Of a stretch of 15,054 nucleotides of DNA, positions 7,278 through 15,054 are shown piece after piece. The translations under genes were made by a program, and so were the position numbers. Source of the DNA: Planctomycetota bacterium (lineage in GTDB: Bacteria > Planctomycetota > Phycisphaerae > Phycisphaerales > SM1A02); the NCBI GenBank assembly GCA_009926815.1, contig RFOC01000029.1, positions 1-15,054 of the forward strand, given 5' to 3'. Within the stretch, counting starts at the first letter, position 1, and each line of letters starts with the position of its first letter. The notes beneath the pieces were generated by a model. It was not told the DNA's origin and ran no database searches. It worked only from the letters and a program-made list of their open reading frames with translations.

Positions 7278-7283
7278 AGACTC

Positions 7284-7649
7284 GTGCTTCAACTCATCCG
7301 CACCATCTCGTTCGCCCTGGCCATGCTGGTCGCAGCGACCTCGCACGCGGCGGCGGTCTCGGGTGGCGACGCTTGGCCTTGGGATCTCCGGACCTCGGGC
7401 CTTCAGGCCAGCGGACGCTTGATGGCCTGCAGTTCGCGGGTGCTCAGCGATGTGCAGCAGGCTCCCATCGCGAAGGCTGCCCTGACCGAGGAAGCCTGCG
7501 AACCCGATCATGACGCGGGTGCCGGTCTCCCCACAGCCGCCTCCCTGAACCTTCCCGATGCTGGGTCGTGCGTGCCGCGCCCCGGCGCCGAGTGGCCACG
7601 GCGCGATCGTCGCTTCCACGCGCCGCCCGGCCGCGGTCCTCCCGCCTGA
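7284..7649 (+). CDS. Small secreted or periplasmic protein, function unknown
   Basis: 121 residues. The N-terminus MLQLIRTISFALAMLVAATSHAAA is a classic Sec signal peptide: one Arg, a hydrophobic core at residues 7-18 and an A-x-A site with likely cleavage after A24. The mature part of about 97 residues contains three cysteines, at MACSS, EEACEP and GSCVP, and becomes rich in Pro and Arg toward the C-terminus. I find no known domain. It starts at a GTG with GGAG 6 nt upstream, behind the best promoter in this part of the window, and lies 184 bp before the adaptor gene of the efflux system on the same strand. It may therefore be the first gene of that transcript. A link to efflux is inferred only from position. 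The Arg/Pro-rich tail makes it possible that the true coding region is shorter or degraded. Confidence 0.5.
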   Translation: MLQLIRTISFALAMLVAATSHAAAVSGGDAWPWDLRTSGLQASGRLMACSSRVLSDVQQAPIAKAALTEEACEPDHDAGAGLPTAASLNLPDAGSCVPRPGAEWPRRDRRFHAPPGRGPPA

Positions 7650-7763
7650 TCGGACAGGCCCGCTGAGGGCCCTTGCCGGCCGCCACGGTGCTCGGGTGCC
7701 CCATGCCCGAGCGCCCCACCTGGCGACGGCCCTTCCCATCCATCGAATGCTTCACCCCTGACG

Positions 7764-7785
7764 TGCCTGTCGATTGCGGCAGGCA
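7764..7785 (+). promoter_or_regulatory. Hairpin upstream of the efflux adaptor gene
   Basis: TGCCTGTCG pairs with CGGCAGGCA around an ATTG loop: nine pairs including one G-U. It has no U-run, so it is not an ordinary intrinsic terminator. It could be an mRNA-stability or attenuation structure, or an operator at the DNA level. Confidence 0.4.
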
Positions 7786-7801
7786 GGTCCACCCACGCCA
7801 C

Positions 7802-7813
7802 GGCATTCATGCC
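7802..7813. promoter_or_regulatory. Palindrome GGCAT-TC-ATGCC, possible operator
   Basis: A perfect inverted repeat with 5-bp arms and a 2-bp centre, ending 20 bp before the adaptor ATG. It would suit a small dimeric repressor, but no regulator gene is in the window to pair with it. Confidence 0.3.
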
Positions 7814-7824
7814 ACGCCTTGAAC

Positions 7825-7828
7825 GGAG
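7825..7828 (+). promoter_or_regulatory. Ribosome binding site GGAG for the efflux adaptor
   Basis: GGAG with a 5-nt spacer selects ATG 7834 rather than the upstream in-frame ATG at 7774. That choice also yields a clean lipoprotein signal. Confidence 0.7.
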
Positions 7829-7833
7829 TCGTC

Positions 7834-8946
7834 ATGAGAATCACCAAGTCCCTTCTTGTCGCCCTGCTGATGTCCACGCCCACGCTTCCGGGCTGCGACC
7901 GCCAGCATGGTGGCCCCGAGCACGCCGCCGAGGCGCCGGAGCATGCCGAACACGCCATCGGGCTGACCTCCCCGGTGAAGCGCGACGTGACGATCACCCA
8001 GGCCTACGTCTGCCGGATCCGCTCGTGCCGGCATGTCGAGATCCGTTCGCTGGCCAGTGGCTATCTGGAACCCATCGCCATCAAGGAAGGCCAGCGCGTC
8101 AGCGCGGGCGACCTGCTCTTCAAGATCTTCCCGGCGGTGTATCAGGCCCGCCTGGAGGCGGAGCGAGCCGAGGCCCAGGCTGCACGAATCGAGTGCGCGA
8201 ACACCCGGAAGCTGGTGGAGAGCAACGTGGTCTCGACCCAGGAACTGGCACTGGCGGAGGCCAAGCTTGGGCAGGCCGAGGCTCGCGCACGGCTGGCCGA
8301 GGTGGAGCTGAACTTCACCTCCATCCGCGCGCCCTTCGACGGCATCATCGACCGCTTCGAGCTGCAGCACGGCAGCTACGTGGACGAGGGCGAACTCCTG
8401 ACCACGCTCTCCGACAACAGCCTGATGTGGGTGTACTTCAACGTGCCCGAGGCTCGGTATCTGGAGTACATCGCCGAGGGCCGAGGCTCGGGCGAGTCCA
8501 TCGAGCTGGTCCTGGCGAACGGGCAGACGTTCCCGCAGCGGGGATCCATCGGGGCCATCGAGGCCGACTTCGACAACAAGACGGGCAACATCGCCTTCCG
8601 GGCGGACTTCCCCAACCCGGCCTTCCTGCTCCGCAACGGCCAGACCGGCAAGGTGCTGATGCGCCGCACCGTGCCCGGCGCGCTGGTGATCCCGCAGCGC
8701 GCCACCTTCACCGTGCTCGCCAAGCGCTTCGTGTTCGTGGTCGGCGAGGACGGCGTGGTGCACCAGCGGGAGATCGTGATCGATCACGAGCTCGAGGACG
8801 TCTTCGTGGTGCGGAGCGGCCTGACCCCCGAGGACCGGATCGTGCTGGAGGGCGTCGCCCAGGTCCGTGACGGCGAGAAGCCCGCGGAGACCGAGTTCCG
8901 TGCCCCGGAAGAGGCCCTGAAGAACCTGAAGTTCTACGCCGAGTGA
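7834..8946 (+). CDS. RND efflux periplasmic adaptor (membrane fusion protein), lipoprotein
   Basis: 370 residues, the usual AcrA/MexA length. It bridges the inner-membrane pump and the outer-membrane channel. The N-terminus MRITKSLLVALLMSTPTLPGC is a lipoprotein signal with lipobox LPGC, so C21 is the lipidated residue. The lipoyl half-domain HVEIRSLASGYLEPIAIKEGQRV is followed by an alpha-hairpin rich in Ala/Glu/Leu (about residues 105-165). The second lipoyl half is LNFTSIRAPFDGIIDRF. Beta-barrel and membrane-proximal domains include GQTGKVLMRRTVPGALVIPQ. Two cysteines in YVCRIRSC near the start of the mature protein are unusual for a periplasmic protein and could form a disulfide. It is followed after 38 bp by the RND pump gene. 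An acr/mex-type symbol is not assigned because the substrate is unknown. Confidence 0.93.
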   Translation: MRITKSLLVALLMSTPTLPGCDRQHGGPEHAAEAPEHAEHAIGLTSPVKRDVTITQAYVCRIRSCRHVEIRSLASGYLEPIAIKEGQRVSAGDLLFKIFPAVYQARLEAERAEAQAARIECANTRKLVESNVVSTQELALAEAKLGQAEARARLAEVELNFTSIRAPFDGIIDRFELQHGSYVDEGELLTTLSDNSLMWVYFNVPEARYLEYIAEGRGSGESIELVLANGQTFPQRGSIGAIEADFDNKTGNIAFRADFPNPAFLLRNGQTGKVLMRRTVPGALVIPQRATFTVLAKRFVFVVGEDGVVHQREIVIDHELEDVFVVRSGLTPEDRIVLEGVAQVRDGEKPAETEFRAPEEALKNLKFYAE

Positions 8947-8984
8947 GCCTCACGACACCCCCCTTCTCCCATCCCCAGGCAAGC

Positions 8985-12285
<3,301 letters not shown>

Positions 12286-12293
<8 letters not shown>

Positions 12294-13812
12294 ACACCCC
12301 ACGCACGCCCCGGGCGGATCGCGCTCCATGACCGGCACGGTGGCCGGACTGGCCGCCGGTGCGGTGATCCTGGCGCTCATGTCCTGCTCCATCCCGCAGA
12401 CCCGCGAGGCCCAGCCGGCGGCCGACATTCCCAAGGCCTTCCCGGAGACCGCCGCAGGCACCAGCGGCGCGCCCAGTTCCGGACTCACGAGCGTGGACGA
12501 CTTCTTCCGCGATCCCGTGCTGACCTGCCTGATCGCCGAGGCGCTCAGGAACAACCTGGAGCTGAAGATCCTGGCCGAGCGGATCGAGATCGAGTCGAGC
12601 AAGGTGCTGGCCCGATCCGGCAAGTACATGCCGTCGGTGGACCTGAACGTGGGGGCCACGCTGAGCACCCCCTCCAAGTACACCACCGAGGGGGCCGTGG
12701 AGGAGCAGCTGGTGCTGGCCCCGGACGTGCCGTTCGCGGATCCCCTGCCGGGCTTCCTGGTGGCCACGGACTTCGCGTGGGAGCTGGACATCTGGGGCAG
12801 GCTTCACGCCGCCGAGGATGCCGCCCGCCTGCACCTGCTGGCCACGACCGAGGGCCGCAACTACGTGATCACGCGGCTGGTGGCGGAGGTGGCGGAGAGC
12901 TACTACACGCTGCTGGGCCTGGATGCCCGCCTGGAGGTGATCGACCAGATGATCACGCTGCAGCAGCACAGCCTGGACATCGCCCGGAAGAAGAAGCAGG
13001 CCTCGCGCGGCACGGAACTGGCGGTGCAGCGGTTCGAGGCGGAGGTGAAGCGAAACGAGAGCGAGAGGCTTCTCGTGCAGCAGAAGGTGGTGGAGGCCGA
13101 GAACCGGATCAACACGCTGGTCGGCCGCTACCCGCAGGCGATCGAGCGCGACAGCCATCGCTTCCTGGAGCTGGACAACGAGGCGCTGAACCTGGGCATC
13201 CCGTCGGACCTGCTGCACAACCGACCCGACATCCGCCGTGCGGAGCTGGAGATCCAGTCCGCCGGCATGGAGCTGACGGTGGCGCGGACGGCCTTCTATC
13301 CCAGGCTCACGCTGACCGGCGGCGTGGGCTACGAGGCCAACAGCGCCTCGTACATGTTCCAGACGCCCGAGACCATCGCCGCCAACGTGGCGGGCGGGCT
13401 GGTGGCGCCGCTGATCAACACGGCGGAACTGCAGGCGGAGTACCTGGCCGCCAATGCCGTGCAGCTGACCGCCATCTACGAGTACCAGCGCACGGTGATC
13501 GAGGCGTTCACCGAGGTGGTCACGCGGCTGTCCATGGTGCAGAAGTACCGCCGGAGCATGCAGCTGAAGACGGAGCAGATGAAGTCGCTCGAGGCGTCGG
13601 TGGCCTCGGCCAGCCAGCTCTTCCAGAACGCCCGCGTGGAGTACAGCGAGGTGCTCTTCACGCAGCGCGACCTTCTGGAAGCCAAGCTGCTGGTCATCGA
13701 GACCAAGCGCGAGCAGCTGGCTGCCATCGTGAACACCTACCAGGCGCTGGGCGGAGGCAACGTGCTGACCGCACCGGTGCCGGACCCCAAGCCGGCTGCC
13801 CCGGTTCCCTGA
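12286..13812 (+). CDS. Outer-membrane efflux lipoprotein, NodT/OprM family
   Basis: 508 residues, slightly longer than OprM. It forms the trimeric outer-membrane channel of the efflux system. MTGTVAGLAAGAVILALMSC contains a signal with lipobox LMSC, so C34 would be lipidated. The upstream ATG at 12286 is preferred over M15 because it supplies the only basic residue (R13) of the signal. The channel family is shown by VLTCLIAEALRNNLELKILAERI, FAWELDIWGRLHAAEDAARL and two internally repeated TolC/OEP halves. The second half contains RPDIRRAELEIQSAGMELTV and ARTAFYPRLTLTGGVGYE. ATG overlaps the pump gene by 8 bp, so the two are translationally coupled. The C-terminal tail is Pro/Ala rich (PVPDPKPAAPVP). 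Confidence 0.92.
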
Positions 13813-13881
13813 TGGCGGAGACTGCGCCCGGACCGCGGGCCCGGCGAGACTCCGGGAGCCAGCCGCACCGGGCACGCCGAA

Positions 13882-13887
13882 TACCCT
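13882..13887 (+). promoter_or_regulatory. Putative -10 box (TACCCT) of tspO, leaderless type
   Basis: TACCCT ends 7 nt before ATG 13895. The same hexamer at the same distance precedes GTG 6683. No recognisable -35 was found. Confidence 0.35.
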
Positions 13888-13894
13888 GCCTGCC

Positions 13895-14449
13895 ATGTCT
13901 CAGGGCGATCCAACCCGGCCAGCCGTCGTGCCGCACTTGGACATGGCCGTTGCGCGAAGCGGCCCACGCGGCTCGCTGCCGGCACTGGCGGGCATGATCG
14001 CCCTCTGCCTCTTCGGGGGCATGCTCAGCGGGCTGGCCACGCCGCCGGGCGCGTGGTACGCGTCGCTGCAGAAGCCCAGCTGGCAGCCCCCGCCATGGAT
14101 CTTCGGACCGGTGTGGACGGTGCTCTACCTCATGATCGGCGTGTCGGGCTGGCTGCTGTGGAGCCGGCGATCGGCACCCGGAGGCCGCGTGGCGATCGCG
14201 ATGTTCCTGGGGCAGCTGGGCCTGAACTTCGCCTGGACGCCGGTGTTCTTCGGCCTGCACGCCATGGGCGCGGCGTTCGCCGTGATCACGGTGCTGTGGG
14301 TGGCGATCCTGGCCACCGTGGTGGCCGCATGGCGACTGAGGCGGGCGGCCAGCCTGCTGCTGCTCCCCTACCTGGCGTGGGTGGGCTTCGCGGCGGTGCT
14401 GAATCTGACGCTGTGGGGGATGAATGGAAGCGGGATATCGCCAGACTGA
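13895..14449 (+). CDS. tspO: TspO/MBR family tryptophan-rich sensory membrane protein
   Basis: 184 residues with five predicted membrane helices, the family fold. TspO binds porphyrins and related ligands in the bacterial outer or cytoplasmic membrane and affects tetrapyrrole and stress responses. Diagnostic stretches are WYASLQKPSWQPPPWIFGP (residues 54-72), VWTVLYLMIGVSGWLLW (TM2), LNFAWTPVFFGLHAMG (TM3) and LPYLAWVGFAAVLNLTLWGMN (TM5). The usual length is about 155-165. The extra N-terminal ~16 residues disappear if translation starts at M17 (13943), but only the ATG at 13895 has a -10-like box at leaderless distance; neither has a Shine-Dalgarno site. It is 82 bp after the efflux channel gene and may be read through from that operon or from its own promoter. 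Its TGA stop is also the first three bases of an 18-bp repeat of the tRNA-Val end. Confidence 0.92.
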   Translation: MSQGDPTRPAVVPHLDMAVARSGPRGSLPALAGMIALCLFGGMLSGLATPPGAWYASLQKPSWQPPPWIFGPVWTVLYLMIGVSGWLLWSRRSAPGGRVAIAMFLGQLGLNFAWTPVFFGLHAMGAAFAVITVLWVAILATVVAAWRLRRAASLLLLPYLAWVGFAAVLNLTLWGMNGSGISPD

Positions 14450-14464
14450 GCGCTGCAGGACTCG
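14447..14464. repeat. 18-bp direct repeat, copy of the tRNA-Val 3' end
   Basis: TGAGCGCTGCAGGACTCG is identical to 14595-14612, which is precisely the last 18 nt of tRNA-Val (part of the T loop, the T-stem 3' strand, the acceptor 3' strand and A73). It begins exactly on the tspO stop codon. Identity ends abruptly at the tRNA end on one side and at base 18 on the other. Confidence 0.8.
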
Positions 14465-14465
14465 C

Positions 14466-14531
14466 ACGCGGCGCAGCCGCGTCGCAAGGACTGCGTGCGG
14501 CGCAGCCGCACGTCGGCCGGGCGCAGCCCGG
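14466..14531. repeat. Three successive hairpins with conserved GGCGCAGCC core
   Basis: Hairpins at 14466-14482 (7 bp), 14494-14512 (8 bp) and 14517-14531 (6 bp) each have a GCA loop inside the invariant core GGCGCAGCC (14470, 14499, 14520). The outer arms differ (ACGC/GCGT, CGTGC/GCACG, CCG/CGG) yet each stays self-complementary. The first two lie in a degenerate tandem unit of 30 bp that starts with GGACT (14458 and 14488). Confidence 0.75.
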
Positions 14532-14552
14532 ACGGGAGCGTTCACGGAGCGA

Positions 14553-14586
14553 GACGAGACGCAGGCCGCCAGGCCTCCGTCTCGTC
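14553..14586. other. 34-nt near-perfect hairpin downstream of tRNA-Val
   Basis: GACGAGACG pairs with CGTCTCGTC (9 bp), then a C-C mismatch, then AGGCC with GGCCT (5 bp) around a GCCA loop. Flanks from about 14537 to 14603 add imperfect pairing. It lies 8 bp beyond the 3' end of tRNA-Val and could end or stabilise the tRNA transcript, or stop read-through from tspO. There is no U-run, so it is not a standard intrinsic terminator. Confidence 0.45.
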
Positions 14587-14594
14587 GAGCGCAG

Positions 14595-14667
14595 TGAGCG
14601 CTGCAGGACTCGAACCTGCGACCCTCGCCGTGTAATGGCGATGCTCTGCCAACTGAGCTAAGCGCCC
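14595..14667 (-). tRNA. tRNA-Val (anticodon UAC)
   Basis: 73 nt reading leftward. The acceptor GGGCGCU pairs with AGCGCUC (one G-U), the D stem is GCUC/GAGC, the anticodon stem is UCGCC/GGCGA with loop AUUACAC giving anticodon UAC, and the T arm is GCAGG-UUCGAGU-CCUGC. The discriminator is A73. CCA is not encoded. It decodes GUA and, with wobble, other Val codons. It is the second gene of the unit after tRNA-Asp. Its 3'-terminal 18 nt are duplicated at 14447-14464. Confidence 0.95.
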
Positions 14668-14675
14668 GGAACGAA

Positions 14676-14703
14676 GAAGGCCGCCGCAGTCGCGACGGCC
14701 TTC
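14676..14703 (-). other. Hairpin in the tRNA-Asp/tRNA-Val spacer
   Basis: GAAGGCCG pairs perfectly with CGGCCTTC around a 12-nt loop that can add a further CGC/GCG. It fills most of the 41-nt spacer between the two mature tRNAs, so it is probably a processing structure or a weak partial terminator. It has no U-run. Confidence 0.5.
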
Positions 14704-14708
14704 GCAAG

Positions 14709-14782
14709 CGAGGCGGACGGGAGTCGAACCCGCAACCACCGGCGTGACAAGCCGGTACTCTAACCAATTGAGCTACCGCCCC
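14709..14782 (-). tRNA. tRNA-Asp (anticodon GUC)
   Basis: 74 nt reading leftward. The acceptor GGGGCGG pairs with CCGCCUC (one G-U), the D stem is GCUC/GAGU, the anticodon stem is CCGGC/GCCGG with loop UUGUCAC giving anticodon GUC, and the T arm is GCGGG-UUCGACU-CCCGU. Discriminator G73 is the identity base expected for tRNA-Asp. CCA is not encoded. It is the first gene of the tRNA unit. Confidence 0.95.
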
Positions 14783-14786
14783 AACA

Positions 14787-14802
14787 CCGAACCGAAGTTC
14801 GG
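14787..14802 (-). promoter_or_regulatory. UUCG-tetraloop hairpin in the tRNA leader
   Basis: On the minus strand CCGAAC-TTCG-GTTCGG forms a 6-bp stem closed by the very stable C(UUCG)G tetraloop. It lies between the predicted transcription start (about 14803) and the mature 5' end of tRNA-Asp (14782), so it would form at the 5' tip of the precursor. Confidence 0.6.
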
Positions 14803-14809
14803 AGGGGCA

Positions 14810-14837
14810 AGTCTAGCGAAGCCTGCATGGGGGTCAA
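14810..14837 (-). promoter_or_regulatory. Promoter TTGACC - 16 nt - TAGACT of the tRNA-Asp/tRNA-Val unit
   Basis: On the minus strand TTGACC (14837-14832) and TAGACT (14815-14810) are 16 nt apart, with the expected start near 14803. The hexamers are identical to those at 7234-7263, which strengthens both. Confidence 0.75.
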
Positions 14838-14892
14838 CCGCCCTTCCCGCATGAGCGGCATGGCCGCGGTTTTCACGCCGATTTTCCGCCGC

Positions 14893-15054
14893 TCACGCCT
14901 CGAACCAGTCGCCACCAAGGCCTCCATCGGCCTTCAGGGGCACCGAGAGTTGCATGGCGCCTTCCATGGTCCGCTGCATGAGTTCGAGCACGCCCTGGCC
15001 CTGGTCGACCGGCGCCTCCACCAGCAGTTCGTCGTGCACCTGCAGCAGCAGGCG
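14893..15054 (-). CDS. polA: DNA polymerase I, C-terminal fragment
   Basis: The last 53 codons; the rest lies beyond the right edge. The visible part opens RLLLQVHDELLVEAPVDQ. QVHDELLVE is motif C of family-A DNA polymerases, with the catalytic Asp (D882 in E. coli Pol I) flanked by His and Glu. The ending GGLGGDWFEA resembles the usual C-terminus of bacterial Pol I, where G-x-NW-x-x-AH is common. The enzyme fills gaps in repair and replaces Okazaki primers in the cytoplasm. Its TGA stop (14895-14893) lies about 55 bp before the -35 box of the tRNA promoter on the same strand, with no strong terminator between. Whether the exonuclease domains are intact cannot be seen. Confidence 0.9.
   Translation of the reverse strand, partial: RLLLQVHDELLVEAPVDQGQGVLELMQRTMEGAMQLSVPLKADGGLGGDWFEA

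Larger units (their letters stand above)
7106..7283. other. 178-bp intergenic region with the efflux-cluster promoter
   Basis: No gene is seen. The right part holds the promoter described at 7234-7263. An inverted repeat GCTCC-(5 nt)-GGAGC at 7180-7194 lies about 40 bp upstream of the -35 box and could be a regulator site, though a 5-bp repeat can arise by chance in GC-rich DNA. Confidence 0.4.
7650..7833. other. 184-bp intergenic region with hairpin and palindrome before the adaptor gene
   Basis: No gene is seen. It contains a 9-bp-stem hairpin at 7764-7785 and a 12-bp palindrome at 7802-7813, both between the secreted-protein gene and the efflux adaptor. No convincing -35/-10 pair was found. 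Confidence 0.4.

Noticed and set aside
8943..8984. GTG 8943 as the RND pump start, overlapping the adaptor stop
   Set aside because: It adds 14 residues absent from the family N-terminus, whereas ATG 8985 gives the expected first residues before TM1.
14465..14594. CRISPR array between tspO and tRNA-Val
   Set aside because: There are only two or three short degenerate units with internal palindromes, no regular unique spacers and no cas genes.
14855..14873. Intrinsic terminator (+) from GCGGC-ATG-GCCGC followed by GGTTTT
   Set aside because: The stem is 5 bp, the T run is four bases and offset by GG, and no plus-strand gene lies just upstream. On the polA strand it has no U-run.

Overview
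This is a GC-rich bacterial chromosomal window, roughly two-thirds G+C by eye, with dense housekeeping genes and one drug-efflux operon. The lipoprotein-type RND parts, a DUF3553-type protein with a long unassigned C-terminal half, and the general protein style point to Planctomycetota, probably class Phycisphaerae. That placement is an inference; no rRNA marker is present.

Layout. Positions 1-59 hold the first codons of a leftward UbiA-like prenyltransferase gene. Next come sdhB (+), a YmdB-type metallophosphoesterase (-), a DUF3553-type protein (+), a 69-residue coiled-coil protein (+), and a full HrpA-type RNA helicase (-, 2795-6529). A small three-helix membrane protein (+) follows. From a clear promoter at 7234-7263 runs a rightward cluster: a small secreted protein, a lipoprotein periplasmic adaptor, an inner-membrane RND pump and an outer-membrane lipoprotein channel. 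The last three form a complete tripartite efflux system spanning both membranes. tspO (+) follows. The right end carries a leftward tRNA-Asp/tRNA-Val transcription unit and, upstream of it, the last 53 codons of DNA polymerase I (-).

Two aspects stand out. First, translation signals fall into two classes. Five genes (sdhB, ymdB-like, hrpA, the three-helix membrane protein, tspO) have no Shine-Dalgarno sequence but carry a TANNNT box 6-7 nt before the start codon, the arrangement expected of leaderless mRNAs. The 69-residue gene, the secreted-protein gene and the adaptor gene have ordinary GGAG-type sites. The two best sigma-70-like promoters, for the secreted-protein/efflux cluster and the tRNA unit, share TTGACC and TAGACT. 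Second, the 145 bp between tspO and tRNA-Val is a packed structured region. An exact 18-bp copy of the tRNA-Val 3' end sits on the tspO stop codon, followed by three hairpins with one conserved core and differing but self-complementary arms, then a 34-nt hairpin. It resembles a small repeat element or integration remnant anchored on a tRNA 3' end.

Large open frames antisense to hrpA, the RND pump and the outer-membrane channel gene are high-GC shadows and are not annotated.
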